Below, one piece after another: positions 7,688 to 18,888 of a stretch of DNA of 64,000 nucleotides. The stretch spans positions 2,480,001 through 2,544,000 of the forward strand of contig NZ_CP116338.1 of NCBI RefSeq assembly GCF_028198145.1, given 5' to 3'. The notes under the pieces were generated by a model. The model was not told the origin of the DNA and did no database searches. It was given only the letters and a program-made list of their open reading frames with translations. A program made the translations under genes and the position numbers. Origin of the DNA: Microbacterium sp. nov. GSS16. Lineage in GTDB: Bacteria; Actinomycetota; Actinomycetes; Actinomycetales; Microbacteriaceae. Numbering within the stretch: position 1 is the first letter of the stretch; each line of letters starts with the position of its first letter.

Positions 7688-9307
7688 TCAGACCTCGGCG
7701 ATCTCGATCTGACGGAACAGATCCGCGTCGATCGCCGCGCTGACGTCCTCGAGCAGCTCCTCGGCGACGGGCGAGTCCAGGGTCAGCACGCTGAGCGCCT
7801 GGGCACCGGCCGCCTCTCGTGCGATCTGCATCCCGGCGATGTTGATGCCGGCGTCGCCGAACTTCTGGCCGTAGACAGCGACGATTCCGGGGCGGTCTGT
7901 GTACAACATCACGACGTGGTGCTTCTCGATCGGCAGCTCGATCGCGTGCTCGTTGATCGACACGAGCTTCTCGATCTGCTTCGGCCCGGTGAGCGTGCCG
8001 GACACCGCCAGCTGCGACCCGTCGGAGAGAGCCCCGCGCAGGGTGATGACGTTGCGGTACTCCTCGCTGATCTCATCCTGCAGCAGGCGCACGGCGATGC
8101 CTCGCTGCTCGGCGAGCAGCGGCGCGTTCACGTACGACACCGTCTCGCTGACGATGTTCGTGAACACGCCCTTGAGCGCGGCGAGGCGCAGCACGCTGAC
8201 GTCGTAGTTGTTCAGCTCACCGTGCACCTCGACGTCGAGACTGGTGATCGGCGCCTGCGCGAGCGCGGAGAAGATCTGGCCGAGCTTCTCGACGAGAGGG
8301 ATGCCCGGACGCACGTACGGGTCGATGACGCCACCGGCGACGTTGACGGCGTCGGGCACCAGGTCGCCGCCGAGCGCGAGGCGCACCGAGCGCGCGACGG
8401 AGACGCCGGCCTTCTCCTGCGCCTCGTCGGTGCTCGCACCGAGGTGCGGGGTGACGACGACGTTGGGCAGACCCAGCAGCGCCTGGGCGGTGCTGCCCTC
8501 GGCGGGGGGCTCGGAGGTGAACACGTCCAGTCCGGCGCCGGCGATCTCGCCGGCGACGAGCGCCTCGTGCAGGTCGGCCTCGTCGATCAGACCGCCGCGC
8601 GCGACGTTGACCACGAACGCGGTCGGCTTCATGGAGGCGAACTGCTCGGCCGCGATCATGCCGGTCGTCTCGGGCGTCTTCGGCATGTGGATGGTGATGA
8701 AGTCCGACTCGGCGACGAGCTCGTCGAGCGTGACGAGCTGCACCCCGAGCTGCTGCGCGCGAGCGCTGGTGACGTAGGGGTCGTAGGCGATGACGCGCAT
8801 GTCGAAGGCGTTCAGTCGCGCCGCGACGAGTGCGCCGATCCGGCCGAGGCCGATGATGCCCACGGTCTTCTCGAACAGCTCGGCTCCGGTGAACGAGGTG
8901 CGCTTCCATGCGCCGCTCGACAGGGACGCGTGCGCAGCGGGGATGCGACGGGCCAGGCTCAGGATGTGCCCGACGGTGAGCTCTGCGGCCGAGACGATGT
9001 TCGACGTCGGCGCGTTGACGACCATGACGCCCGCGGCGGTCGCGGCCTTGATGTCGACGTTGTCGAGACCGACGCCGGCCCGGGCGACGACCTTCAGCTT
9101 TGGTGCATGCGTGAGCGCCTCGGCGTCGATGCGCGTGGCGGAGCGCACGAGCACCGCGTCGGCGTCGGCGAGGGCCGCGAACAGCGCCTCACGATCGGTT
9201 CCATCGACCTCGCGAACGTCGAAGTCGGGCCCGAGCGCCTCGATCGTCGCGGGCGAGAGCACCTCCGCGAGCAGGACGACGGGCTTGGTGGCGGTGTTGT
9301 TCGGCAC
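7688..9307 (-). CDS. serA: D-3-phosphoglycerate dehydrogenase
   Basis: 539-residue long-form enzyme that oxidises 3-phosphoglycerate with NAD as the first step of serine synthesis. The substrate domain carries VARAGVGLDNVD, the Rossmann domain has VGIIGLGRIGALVA, and the catalytic region includes NVARGGLIDE and VTPHLGASTDEAQ. An intervening domain (about 320-450) is followed by a C-terminal ACT domain (VVMLYTDRPGIVAVYG), as in the roughly 530-residue mycobacterial enzyme that serine inhibits. Start is GTG 9307 with AAGGA upstream. A short 141-bp leader separates it from the next gene. Confidence 0.95.
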   Translation of the reverse strand: MPNNTATKPVVLLAEVLSPATIEALGPDFDVREVDGTDREALFAALADADAVLVRSATRIDAEALTHAPKLKVVARAGVGLDNVDIKAATAAGVMVVNAPTSNIVSAAELTVGHILSLARRIPAAHASLSSGAWKRTSFTGAELFEKTVGIIGLGRIGALVAARLNAFDMRVIAYDPYVTSARAQQLGVQLVTLDELVAESDFITIHMPKTPETTGMIAAEQFASMKPTAFVVNVARGGLIDEADLHEALVAGEIAGAGLDVFTSEPPAEGSTAQALLGLPNVVVTPHLGASTDEAQEKAGVSVARSVRLALGGDLVPDAVNVAGGVIDPYVRPGIPLVEKLGQIFSALAQAPITSLDVEVHGELNNYDVSVLRLAALKGVFTNIVSETVSYVNAPLLAEQRGIAVRLLQDEISEEYRNVITLRGALSDGSQLAVSGTLTGPKQIEKLVSINEHAIELPIEKHHVVMLYTDRPGIVAVYGQKFGDAGINIAGMQIAREAAGAQALSVLTLDSPVAEELLEDVSAAIDADLFRQIEIAEV

Positions 9308-9448
9308 AGGTATCCTTCGGGGCAGGACGAGCGATGGTCAGCCGATGCGCCGCACGCCGTCGGGGCGCAATCGCGACAAACTTTACCTCAGCGCCGCCGG
9401 CGCCCCCGACCGTGTGACGGCCCGAGTCAGCGGCACGATCGCGGACGG

Positions 9449-9796
9449 TCAGCTCAGCAGCGACCCGCCGTTGCGCAGCGCGAAGCTCAGCGTGTCGAGC
9501 CAGAACACCGCGCTGAGGCCGAGCCCGGCCAGCATCGCGACGATGAACACGCCGAGCGGGCGGCGGCGCGTGACCAGCAGCGCAATCGCGAACACGATCA
9601 TCGGCACGATCACCGGCATCACCAGCAGGGTCCAGCCGTACCCGCTGATGCCGGCCTGCGCCATCTCGATCAGATAGAAGGTGGCATTCCAGATGACGAA
9701 TGCGTAAGCCAGACCCAGGATGCCGGTCGCGAACCCGCGCGCCGCGCTGACGAGCCGCGATGCCGTGGGGGCGGCGGTCGGAGTGTTCTCGCTCAC
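9449..9796 (-). CDS. small membrane protein, unknown function
   Basis: 115 residues with about three hydrophobic segments (near 24-45, 53-75 and 82-105) after a short polar N-terminus. GTG 9796 overlaps the stop of the upstream gene as GTGA, which implies translational coupling and decides this start over the longer open frame. I do not recognise a named family. The pair with the preceding membrane protein suggests both act together in the envelope. Confidence 0.7.
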   Translation of the reverse strand: MSENTPTAAPTASRLVSAARGFATGILGLAYAFVIWNATFYLIEMAQAGISGYGWTLLVMPVIVPMIVFAIALLVTRRRPLGVFIVAMLAGLGLSAVFWLDTLSFALRNGGSLLS

Positions 9797-10329
9797 AGCA
9801 CTCCCCCTCCGCCGGCGACGACGAACGGCCAGGGCACGAGCAGTGCGGCGCCGACCACCAGGGCGCTGATGCGCACCCAGTCCCTGACTCCGCGGGTGAG
9901 CAGGATCGTGGCGGTGAACCAGAGCGCAGGCGCGAGCACGGCGATCCACATGCTTGCGAGATACAGCGGAGCCGGGAGCATGAACATCGCCTTCGCCTGC
10001 ATCCCCACTCCCCCGATCGCCCAGCCGATCGTGTAGAGCAGGTAGACGCCGCCGAGGATCCCGAGCAGCACGAGCGTCGCCGTGCCGATGCCCTGCGACT
10101 CGTCCTCGACGTCGGCCCCGCGGACGGAGTCGACCGTCGTGGGTGCGTCGGGATGCCCGCTCGCGGGGGCGACGGCCGCTTCTGCAAATCCCTGATCGGC
10201 TGATCGGCGGTCCGCGGGACGACGGGATGCGACATCGCGGTCCTGTTCGCGGCGCGGGTGGGGTCGGCGCGCCTCGAGCGCGTCGTCGCCCTCCCAGCTG
10301 AGAGCGTCATCCTCGGGATCGGAATTCAT
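9793..10329 (-). CDS. membrane protein with charged N-terminal tail
   Basis: 178 residues. The first 65 or so are highly charged (acidic MNSDPEDDALSWEGDDALE, then basic PRREQD) and probably disordered in the cytoplasm. Three hydrophobic helices follow (about 70-92, 98-125, 133-165). ATG 10329 is the first start past the divergent promoter region. The stop overlaps the next gene's GTG. Function not recognised. Confidence 0.75.
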   Translation of the reverse strand: MNSDPEDDALSWEGDDALEARRPHPRREQDRDVASRRPADRRSADQGFAEAAVAPASGHPDAPTTVDSVRGADVEDESQGIGTATLVLLGILGGVYLLYTIGWAIGGVGMQAKAMFMLPAPLYLASMWIAVLAPALWFTATILLTRGVRDWVRISALVVGAALLVPWPFVVAGGGGVL

Positions 10330-10399
10330 CTCTCCAGCGTACCCAGCGCGCTGCGACCCTCCCACTAGGCTCGGGCTCACAGCATCCGGGAGGACGAAC

Positions 10400-11329
10400 G
10401 TGACAGACGACAGCAGGCGGGTCTCCGAGCCCCGTGACAGCAGCGCGGCCGCGGCCGAGCACAGCTGGCGGCCGACGGCCGACGCCAAGCGGAGGTCGAC
10501 GATGCTGCGCGCGATCGCCGCCGTGCTCTGGGCGATCGCCATCGCCGCCGAGGCCACCGCGATCTTCTGGCTGCTGCGGCAGCGCGAGACGACCGGCGGC
10601 GAGGGTCGGCTCATGCGCGACCCCGAGAGCGGACTGCTCGTGAAGGACGGCGCAGAGTCGGTGTTCCCGCAGTGGGCGTTCATCACGCTGCTCGTGCTGC
10701 TCGCCGTCATCGCCGCTCTGGCCATCAGCGGCTCCATCCTCTGGAAGAGAGCGAACCGGCTCGACCCGGCGCAGCGCTCCGACGCCGTGCGCTTCTTCGT
10801 GCAGAATCAGCTGGGCGCCATCATCGCGGTGGTGGCGTTCCTTCCGCTGATCATCATGGTCTTCCTGAACAAGGACATGAGCGGGCGGCAGAAGACGATC
10901 GCCGGTGCGGTCGGCATCGTCCTCGCGGTCGTCGCGACGATCATCGGGGTCGACACCGAGCCGCCTTCCGTCGAGCAGTACACCGCCGACCAGTCGACCG
11001 TCGTCCAGCTGCTCGGTGCGGATGAGGTGACCTGGGTCGACGGCGGCAGGGTGTACCACGTGTGCGATCAGGTCCCCGACATCCAGACCGGCAGCGAGAT
11101 CAGGTACGGCACGACCGGTGAGGCCGTCGAGGCCGGCAAGACCCGGTTGACGCTCGAGTTCGCCTCCGAGCTGCGCACCTGCGCTCTGCCCGTGCCGTCC
11201 AACGCAGCGGAGATCGCCGATGCGCTGCGTGCGATCCGCGACGGCGCGGCGGTCACCCTGCCCGCACCGCGATGGGGGCAGGGCGATACACCCCCGATCG
11301 TCGTCGACGACGCCCCGGCGGCCGGCTGA
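10400..11329 (+). CDS. multi-pass membrane protein with C-terminal extracytoplasmic domain
   Basis: 309 residues. A polar N-terminus is followed by hydrophobic segments near 37-58, 90-112, 134-153 and 160-178, then a roughly 130-residue soluble tail with two cysteines (HVCDQVPD and LRTCALPV) that could form a disulfide outside the cell. Start is GTG 10400, eight or so bases after GGAGGA. The type is common in actinobacteria, but I know of no assigned function. It is divergent from the charged-tail membrane protein gene and convergent with ilvC. Confidence 0.75.
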   Translation: MTDDSRRVSEPRDSSAAAAEHSWRPTADAKRRSTMLRAIAAVLWAIAIAAEATAIFWLLRQRETTGGEGRLMRDPESGLLVKDGAESVFPQWAFITLLVLLAVIAALAISGSILWKRANRLDPAQRSDAVRFFVQNQLGAIIAVVAFLPLIIMVFLNKDMSGRQKTIAGAVGIVLAVVATIIGVDTEPPSVEQYTADQSTVVQLLGADEVTWVDGGRVYHVCDQVPDIQTGSEIRYGTTGEAVEAGKTRLTLEFASELRTCALPVPSNAAEIADALRAIRDGAAVTLPAPRWGQGDTPPIVVDDAPAAG

Positions 11330-11347
11330 CCCGAGCCATGAGACGAA

Positions 11348-11385
11348 GTGAGGGAGGCACCCGGCGAACCGGATGCCTCCCTCAC
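11348..11385. terminator. strong hairpin after ilvC
   Basis: A 12-bp perfect stem (11348-11359 with 11374-11385), a C/A mismatch, then four more CCGG pairs closed by a CGAA tetraloop. It lies between the convergent stop codons of the membrane protein gene and ilvC, ten bases past the ilvC stop. No T-run. It can end transcription from both sides. Confidence 0.85.
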
Positions 11386-11395
11386 ACGAACGGGA

Positions 11396-12502
<1,107 letters not shown>

Positions 12503-13012
12503 TCAGCCGCGCAGGACGCGCTCGGTGATGCTCTTGCCGCCGCGGCCGATGGCGAGCAGGCCCGACTGGGCGAGCTCCTTGATGCCGAAGGGCTCGAGTG
12601 CGCGCAGCAGCGCCTGCACCTTGCCCTGGTCGCCCGTGACCTCGACGACCACGGCATCCGGGGCGTAGTCGACGATCGACGCCCGGAACAGGTTGACGAT
12701 CTCGAGCACGTTCGAGCGGGTGTTGTTGTCGGTGCGCACCTTGATGAGCATGTGCTCGCGCTGCACCGAGCTCGACGGCTCGAGCTCGACGACCTTGATC
12801 ACGTTGATCAGCTTGTTCAGCTGCTTGGTGACCTGCTCGAGCGGCAGGGCGTCGACATCGACGACGACCGTGATGCGGGAGATGCCCGCGACCTCGGTCA
12901 CGCCGACGGCGAGCGAGTGGATGTTGAACCCGCGGCGGGCGAAGAGGCCCGCGACGCGGGTCAGGATGCCCGGGGTGTCCTCGACGAGGAGGCTCAGCAC
13001 GTGTGTGGACAT
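12503..13012 (-). CDS. ilvN: acetolactate synthase small (regulatory) subunit
   Basis: 169 residues. The N-terminal ACT domain (HVLSLLVEDTPGILTRVAGLFARRG, shown here in part: LLVEDTPGILTRVAGLF) binds valine for feedback inhibition, and the C-terminal ALS_ss domain contacts the catalytic subunit. ATG 13012 lies three bases after the ilvB stop, so the two subunits are coupled at translation. Length matches the typical 160-175-residue IlvH/IlvN. Confidence 0.95.
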   Translation of the reverse strand: MSTHVLSLLVEDTPGILTRVAGLFARRGFNIHSLAVGVTEVAGISRITVVVDVDALPLEQVTKQLNKLINVIKVVELEPSSSVQREHMLIKVRTDNNTRSNVLEIVNLFRASIVDYAPDAVVVEVTGDQGKVQALLRALEPFGIKELAQSGLLAIGRGGKSITERVLRG

Positions 13013-13015
13013 GGC

Positions 13016-14818
13016 TCAGATCTCCTCATCGAATGCCGGGGCGTGATCACGCGCGTACTGGATGTAGCTGTTGCTGACGCCCTGGGGCACCATGGGCCAG
13101 ACCATCGCGTCGGCACTGACGACGAAGTCGATCACGACCGGACGGTCGTCGGTCTCGAGTGCCGTCCGGATCGCGGCATCCACGTCCTCCTGCTTCTCGA
13201 CTCGCAGCGCGAGGCAGCCGTACGCCTCGGCGAGTTTGACGAAGTCGGGGATGCGCACGGTGCCGTGTCCCGTGTTCAGGTCGGTGTTCGAGTGCCTGCC
13301 CTCGTAGAACAGCGTCTGCCATTGGCGCACCATGCCGAGCGACGAGTTGTTGATGATGGCGACCTTGATCGGGATGTTGTTGATGACGCAGGTCGCGAGC
13401 TCCTGATTCGTCATCTGGAAGCATCCGTCGCCGTCGATGGCCCAGACCACGCGGTCGGGCTCGGCCACCTTCGCGCCCATGGCCGCCGGAACGGAGTAGC
13501 CCATGGTGCCCGCGCCACCCGAGTTCAGCCAGGAGTTCGGCCGCTCGTACTTGATGAACTGCGCCGCCCACATCTGGTGCTGCCCCACCCCGGACGCATA
13601 GACCGCCTCGGGGCCGGTGAGCTCGCCGATGCGCTGGATGACGTACTGCGGCGACATCAGGCCGTCCTCCGGCTGGGCGTAGCCCAGGGGGAACTCGGAT
13701 TTCAGCCCGTCGAGGTACGACCACCACTCCTCGGTGTCCGGCGTCCCACCCGCGATCGCGCCGCGGAAGGCCGTGTCGAGGTCGACGAGCACATCGCGCA
13801 CATCGCCGACGATCGGCACATCGGCCGTACGGATCTTCGAGATCTCAGCAGGGTCGATGTCGACGTGCACGACCTTCGCGTTCGGGGCGAAGAGTGCGGC
13901 CTTGCCCGTGACACGATCGTCGAAGCGCGCGCCGAGCGAGACGATGAGGTCGGATTCCTGAAGCGCCAGCACAGCCGGGACCGTGCCGTGCATGCCGGGC
14001 ATGCCGAGGTGCTGCGGGTGTGAGTCGGGGAAGGCACCACGGGCCATCAGCGTGGTCACGACGGGCGCGCCGGTCGACTCGGCGAGCGTCAGCAGCTCGG
14101 CCGAGGCGTGCGCGCGGATCACGCCGCCACCGACGTACAGCACGGGCTTCTTCGACTCGGCCAGCAGGGTGGCCGCGGCCTGGATCTGCTTGCCGTGCGC
14201 CTTGGTGACGGGGCGATACCCGGGCAGGTCGATCCGCGGGGGCCACACGAACGGTGCGATCTGCTGCTGTGCGTCCTTGGTGATGTCGACGAGCACCGGG
14301 CCGGGGCGGCCGGTCGAGGCGACCTCGAACGCCGCGGCGATCGCGCCGGGGATCTCCTCCGCGGTCTTGACGAGGAACGAGTGCTTGGTCACCGGCATGG
14401 TGATGCCGACGATGTCGGCCTCCTGGAAGGCGTCCGTTCCCATCAGCGTCGAGAACACCTGACCGGTGATCGCGACCATCGGCACCGAGTCCATATAGGC
14501 GTCGGCGATCGCGGTGACGAGGTTCGTCGCACCGGGGCCGGAGGTGGCGATGCAGACGCCGACCTTCCCGGTGGCCGCGGCATAGCCTTCGGCGGCGTGA
14601 CCCGCGCCCTGCTCGTGCCGGACCAGCACGTGACGCAGACCCGAGGCATCCATGAGCGGATCGTAAACCGGCATGATGGCGCCGCCGGGGATGCCGAAGA
14701 CGTCGGTGACACCGAGCTTCTCGAGCGAGCGGACGACGGCCTCGGCCCCTGAGATCTCGGGAGCTGCGGAGGGACGTGCGGGCGGCCGCGGCACGGCGGT
14801 CGCAGATTCAGGAGTCAT
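13016..14818 (-). CDS. ilvB: acetolactate synthase large (catalytic) subunit
   Basis: 600-residue ThDP enzyme that condenses two pyruvates, or pyruvate with 2-oxobutyrate, in the first common branched-chain step. The activating glutamate is in [15 protein letters not shown], and the ThDP motif runs from [16 protein letters not shown] to the paired asparagines of [14 protein letters not shown]. The FAD-domain arrangement is standard. ATG 14818 is preceded by AAGGATGCG-type weak spacing. The gene lies 33 nt after ilvD and three before ilvN, so it forms one operon with both. Confidence 0.96.
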   Translation of the reverse strand: MTPESATAVPRPPARPSAAPEISGAEAVVRSLEKLGVTDVFGIPGGAIMPVYDPLMDASGLRHVLVRHEQGAGHAAEGYAAATGKVGVCIATSGPGATNLVTAIADAYMDSVPMVAITGQVFSTLMGTDAFQEADIVGITMPVTKHSFLVKTAEEIPGAIAAAFEVASTGRPGPVLVDITKDAQQQIAPFVWPPRIDLPGYRPVTKAHGKQIQAAATLLAESKKPVLYVGGGVIRAHASAELLTLAESTGAPVVTTLMARGAFPDSHPQHLGMPGMHGTVPAVLALQESDLIVSLGARFDDRVTGKAALFAPNAKVVHVDIDPAEISKIRTADVPIVGDVRDVLVDLDTAFRGAIAGGTPDTEEWWSYLDGLKSEFPLGYAQPEDGLMSPQYVIQRIGELTGPEAVYASGVGQHQMWAAQFIKYERPNSWLNSGGAGTMGYSVPAAMGAKVAEPDRVVWAIDGDGCFQMTNQELATCVINNIPIKVAIINNSSLGMVRQWQTLFYEGRHSNTDLNTGHGTVRIPDFVKLAEAYGCLALRVEKQEDVDAAIRTALETDDRPVVIDFVVSADAMVWPMVPQGVSNSYIQYARDHAPAFDEEI

Positions 14819-14851
14819 TTCGCATCCTTGGTGATCTGTGTCGTCAGGAGG

Positions 14852-16585
14852 TCAGCCGGTCACCGCGCCCTGTGCGGCGGAGCGCACGAGACGGGAGTAC
14901 TTGGCGAGGACGCCACGGGTATAGCGCGGGGGAAGGGGCTCCCAGCCCTCACGGCGGGAGCTCAGCTCAGCCTCCTCGACGAGTAGCTCGAGGGAGCGAG
15001 CCGCGATATCGACCCGTATCAGATCACCATCGCGCACGAAGGCGATAGGACCTGCGTCCACGGCTTCGGGTGCTATGTGGCCGATGCACAGGCCGGTTGT
15101 GCCGCCTGAGAATCGTCCGTCCGTCAACAGTAGTACATCTTTTCCGAGGCCCGCGCCCTTGATGGCCGCGGTGATGGCGAGCATCTCGCGCATGCCGGGT
15201 CCGCCCTTGGGGCCCTCGTATCGGATGACGATCACGTCGCCGGCGTTGATCTCCCCGGCCGCCAGGGCATCCATCGCCCCGCGCTCGCGCTCGAACACGC
15301 GTGCCGGACCCTCGAACACGTCCGCGTCGAAGCCCGCGGACTTCACCACGGCACCCTCAGGAGCGAGCGAGCCGTGCAGGATGGTGATGCCGCCCGATGC
15401 GTGAATCGGGTTGTCGAAGGTGTGGATCACGTCGCCGTCGACGGGATCCGGGTTCAGGTCGCGCAGGTTCTCGGCGACGGTCTTGCCGGTGACGGTCAGC
15501 GCGTCGCCGTGGATCAGGCCCTCGTCGAGCATCGCCTTCATGATCACCGGGATGCCGCCGTGACGGTCGACGTCGTTCATCACGTACTGACCGAACGGCT
15601 TCATGTCGGCCACGTGCGGGGTGCGGCTTCCGATGCGGTTGAAGTCGTGCAGCGACAGCTCGATTCCCGCCTCGTTGGCGATCGCCAGCAGGTGCAGCAC
15701 GACGTTCGTCGAGCCGCCGAGCGCCATCGCCAGCGCGATGGCGTTCTCGAACGACTCCTTGGTGAGGATGTCCTTCGTGGTGATGCCCTGACGCAGCAGG
15801 TTCACGACTGCCTCGCCCGAGCGGTGCGCGAAGTAGTCGCGGCGGCGGTCGGCCGCCGGTGGCGCAGCCGAGCCGGGAAGGCTCAGGCCGAGCGCCTCGG
15901 CGACGGATGCCATGGTGTTGGCGGTGTACATGCCCCCGCACGCGCCCTCACCCGGCGCGAACGCGCATTCGATCCGCTTGAGGTCCTCCTCAGACATCCG
16001 GCCCGCTCGGCACGCGCCCACGCCCTCGAACGAGTCGATGATCGTGATGTTCTTCTCGGTGCCGTCAGAGAGCTTGACCCAGCCGGGCGCGATCGATCCC
16101 GCGTACAGGAACACGCTCGACAGGCCGAGGCGAGCGCTGGCCATCAGCATGCCGGGGATCGACTTGTCGCAGCCGGCGAGCAGCACCGTGCCGTCCAGGC
16201 GCTCGGCCATGATCACCGTCTCGACCGAGTCGGCGATGACCTCGCGAGACACCAGTGAGAAGTGCATGCCCTCGTGGCCCATCGAGATCCCGTCCGAGAC
16301 GGAGATGGTGCCGAACTGCAGGGGGTACCCGCCACCCGAGTGCACGCCCTCCTTCGCGCCCTGTGCGAGCCGGTCGAGGCTCAGGTTGCACGGCGTGATC
16401 TCGTTCCAGCTCGATGCGATGCCGACCTGCGGCTTCTCCCAGTCGGCGTCGCCCATGCCCACGGCGCGGAGCATGCCGCGGGAGGTGGTCGCCTCGATGC
16501 CGTCGGTGACGACGCGGCTGCGGGGCTTGATGTCGATGTCTGGCTGGGCGCCCGACATGCCGGGCTGAGAATCGCGGGTGGACAT
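14852..16585 (-). CDS. ilvD: dihydroxy-acid dehydratase
   Basis: 577-residue Fe-S enzyme dehydrating dihydroxyvalerates to 2-keto acids. Cluster cysteines lie in [10 protein letters not shown] and [12 protein letters not shown], with a third in the N-terminal third ([12 protein letters not shown]). The catalytic serine region [15 protein letters not shown] is intact. ATG 16585 lies six bases after a TAGACT hexamer (16597-16592) whose TAG is the otsB stop codon, so ilvD probably has its own leaderless promoter although otsB ends only nine bases upstream. Confidence 0.95.
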   Translation of the reverse strand: MSTRDSQPGMSGAQPDIDIKPRSRVVTDGIEATTSRGMLRAVGMGDADWEKPQVGIASSWNEITPCNLSLDRLAQGAKEGVHSGGGYPLQFGTISVSDGISMGHEGMHFSLVSREVIADSVETVIMAERLDGTVLLAGCDKSIPGMLMASARLGLSSVFLYAGSIAPGWVKLSDGTEKNITIIDSFEGVGACRAGRMSEEDLKRIECAFAPGEGACGGMYTANTMASVAEALGLSLPGSAAPPAADRRRDYFAHRSGEAVVNLLRQGITTKDILTKESFENAIALAMALGGSTNVVLHLLAIANEAGIELSLHDFNRIGSRTPHVADMKPFGQYVMNDVDRHGGIPVIMKAMLDEGLIHGDALTVTGKTVAENLRDLNPDPVDGDVIHTFDNPIHASGGITILHGSLAPEGAVVKSAGFDADVFEGPARVFERERGAMDALAAGEINAGDVIVIRYEGPKGGPGMREMLAITAAIKGAGLGKDVLLLTDGRFSGGTTGLCIGHIAPEAVDAGPIAFVRDGDLIRVDIAARSLELLVEEAELSSRREGWEPLPPRYTRGVLAKYSRLVRSAAQGAVTG

Positions 16586-16591
16586 GACGGA

Positions 16592-16597
16592 AGTCTA
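16592..16597 (-). promoter_or_regulatory. -10 hexamer of ilvD merged with otsB stop codon
   Basis: On the minus strand otsB ends GAA TAG and continues ACT TCCGTC ATG. TAGACT is six bases before the ilvD start, the spacing found for about nineteen start codons in this window. The same merged arrangement precedes dapF. Promoter activity is inferred. Confidence 0.6.
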
Positions 16598-17392
16598 TTC
16601 CGGTCGGGCGGCCCGTTCCGACGCGATGACTTCCAGAAGTTCGGCGACCTGCTGTGGGGATCCCACACGCAGCGTGGCGGCTGTCTCCCCCGGTCCGACG
16701 CGCACGCCGAGGTCGTCACGGGTGAGCACCCGCAGTGCGTCTTCGTCGGTGACGTCGTCGCCGGCGAACAGGATGCCGGTGGCACCTGTGTGCGCGCGCA
16801 GCACCGCGATCGCCGTGTCCTTCCCCTCGTCGCGCGAGGAGTACTCGAGGATGCGATCGCCGGTGCGGCGGCGCCAGTGCCGGGCGCGGCGCGCGAACAC
16901 CTCGTCGACCGCTGTGAAGGCCTCCTGCTCCACCTCGGGCCGTGCGGGGCGACCGTGGATGCCGATCCCGAACGTCTTGCTCTCCAGCTCGACCCCGGGA
17001 TACGCGCTCAGAAGGGGTGCGAGCTCTTCGAGCAGGGCGTCGCGCAGCATTCTGTCCGGGTCTTCGGCGTCAGCCCCCGCCTCGCCCTCCCCGGGGTACC
17101 AGTACTGGGCGCCGTGGGATCCGGCCAGCACGATCGGCGAGTCGTCGCCGTGCTCGGCGATCTCGCGCAGGTGCACGAGGCTGCGTCCGGAGATGAAGGC
17201 CACCGTCGTGTGTGGCAGAGCGGTGAGATCGACCAGCGCCTTCTGCACCTCGGGGATCGCGCGCGCCGACATCGGGTCGGCGACGAGCTCGGACGCCGTG
17301 CCGTCGAAGTCGAGCGCGACGAGCAGCCTCTGCGTGCGGGCGATCGCCGACACGGCCGGGTCGGATGCGCCCGGATGCCACTCGCGGGTCAT
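16595..17392 (-). CDS. otsB: trehalose-6-phosphate phosphatase
   Basis: 265-residue HAD-superfamily phosphatase releasing trehalose from trehalose-6-phosphate. HAD motif I is ALDFDGTASE, motif II is VAFISGRSL, and motif IV is LFAGDDVTDEDALR. ATG 17392 overlaps the otsA stop as ATGA. A much longer frame exists upstream but is the shadow of otsA. Trehalose serves as osmolyte and stress protectant in actinobacteria. Confidence 0.95.
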   Translation of the reverse strand: MTREWHPGASDPAVSAIARTQRLLVALDFDGTASELVADPMSARAIPEVQKALVDLTALPHTTVAFISGRSLVHLREIAEHGDDSPIVLAGSHGAQYWYPGEGEAGADAEDPDRMLRDALLEELAPLLSAYPGVELESKTFGIGIHGRPARPEVEQEAFTAVDEVFARRARHWRRRTGDRILEYSSRDEGKDTAIAVLRAHTGATGILFAGDDVTDEDALRVLTRDDLGVRVGPGETAATLRVGSPQQVAELLEVIASERAARPE

Positions 17393-18816
17393 CCGTGTGC
17401 TCCCTCGTGCCGGCGGTGGCGATTGCGCCCGGCCTGCTCGAGCGCGCGCAGGAACGACTGCGACCAGGCGGTGACGTCGTTCTCGAGCACTCGCTTGCGC
17501 AGCGCGCGCATCCGCTTGCCCTGCTCGGCGCGGGGCATCTCGATCGCGTCGACGATGGCATCCTTGAGGCCCTCGATGTCGTGCGGGTTCACACGCAGGG
17601 CCTGACGCAGCTCGTCGGCGGCGCCCGTGAACTCGCTCAGCACGAGCACGCCGCGGTTGTCGGCGCGGGTGGCCACGTACTCCTTGGCCACGAGGTTCAT
17701 GCCGTCGCGCAGCGCAGTCACGAGCATGACGTCGGCGGCGAGGTACATGGCGACCATCTCCTCGCGGGGGAACCCCTGGTGCAGGTAGCGGATCGCGGTG
17801 TGTCCGAGCGTGTCGTGGTCGCCGTTGATGCGGCCGATCGCGAGCTCCACCTCGTCGCGCAGATGCATGTAGGCGTCCACTCGCTCCCGGCTCGGGCTCG
17901 CGACCTGGATGAACGCGACGTCCTCGACCGAGATGCGCGCCTGGTCGAGCAGCTCGCCGTACGCCTTGATGCGGTGCCGGATGCCCTTGGTGTAGTCGAG
18001 GCGATCGACGCCGAGCAGGATGTGCTTCGGGTTGCCCAGTCCTTCGCGGATCTCGAGTGCCCGCGCGCGGATGTCCGGGCGCTGGGCGAGCTCGCGGTAG
18101 GGCGTCGTGTCGATCGAGATCGGAAACGCCTTCACCAGCGGCATCCGCCCGTCGGGAAGGGTGATGCTCGACGCCCTCGTCTCGTGGCCGAGTCGTCGTT
18201 TGGCTGCGGCGAGGAAGTTCGCGGCGTCCTGCGCCCGCTGGAAGCCGATCACGTCGGCCCCGAGCAGCCCGCGAAGCACCTGGTCGCGCCAGGGAAGCTG
18301 TGCGTAGAGGCCGTGCGCGGGGAACGGGATGTGATGGAAGTAGCCGATGGTCACGTCGGGGCGCAGGCTGCGCACCATCTCGGGCACGAGCTGCAGCTGG
18401 TAGTCGTGCACCCAGACGGTGCCGCCCTCGGCGACGGCGTCGGCCGCCGCCTCGGCGAAGCGCAGATTGACGGCGACGTAGGCCTCCCACCACTCCCGGT
18501 GGTACTGCGGAGGCGCGATCACGTCGTGGTACAGAGGCCAGATCGTGTCGTTCGAGAAGCCCTCGTAGTAGTCCTGGATCTCCTGCTCGCTCAGGGTCAC
18601 GGGAAGCAGCCGGATGCCGTCGGCGGTGAACGGCTCGATCCGCAGGTCCGCCTGGCCTGCCCAGCCGACCCACGCGCCGTCGACGCTGCGCATCACGGGC
18701 TCCAGCGCTGCGACCAGCCCGCCGGGAGACGTGCGCCAGATCTCCTCGCCGTCGGGGGTGATGATCCGATCGACCGGAAGGCGGTTGGCGACGACCACGA
18801 ACTCTGCGGCGACCAT
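17389..18816 (-). CDS. otsA: trehalose-6-phosphate synthase
   Basis: 475-residue GT20 glycosyltransferase joining a nucleotide-glucose to glucose-6-phosphate. Family blocks are [11 protein letters not shown] at the N-terminus, [41 protein letters not shown] and the donor-site [16 protein letters not shown] 18816 has GGAG upstream, and a TAGCCT hexamer about 27 nt before it may be the promoter. It forms a two-gene operon with otsB; the ilv genes begin nine bases later. Confidence 0.95.
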   Translation of the reverse strand: MVAAEFVVVANRLPVDRIITPDGEEIWRTSPGGLVAALEPVMRSVDGAWVGWAGQADLRIEPFTADGIRLLPVTLSEQEIQDYYEGFSNDTIWPLYHDVIAPPQYHREWWEAYVAVNLRFAEAAADAVAEGGTVWVHDYQLQLVPEMVRSLRPDVTIGYFHHIPFPAHGLYAQLPWRDQVLRGLLGADVIGFQRAQDAANFLAAAKRRLGHETRASSITLPDGRMPLVKAFPISIDTTPYRELAQRPDIRARALEIREGLGNPKHILLGVDRLDYTKGIRHRIKAYGELLDQARISVEDVAFIQVASPSRERVDAYMHLRDEVELAIGRINGDHDTLGHTAIRYLHQGFPREEMVAMYLAADVMLVTALRDGMNLVAKEYVATRADNRGVLVLSEFTGAADELRQALRVNPHDIEGLKDAIVDAIEMPRAEQGKRMRALRKRVLENDVTAWSQSFLRALEQAGRNRHRRHEGAHG

Positions 18817-18888
18817 GTGACTCCTCTGCTCGGTGTCCCCAGGCTACCGATGACCGCAGCGAGGGTTACGGGGGTTGACGAGCCGTCG

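Noticed and set aside
16586..16620. Attenuator/leader peptide rich in Val/Leu/Ile before the ilv operon
   Set aside because: Only nine bases separate otsB and ilvD, and the likely transcript is leaderless, so no leader peptide or T-box can fit.
16595..18673. Apparent long otsB protein
   Set aside because: The upstream part is the shadow of otsA; otsB begins at ATG 17392 overlapping the otsA stop.
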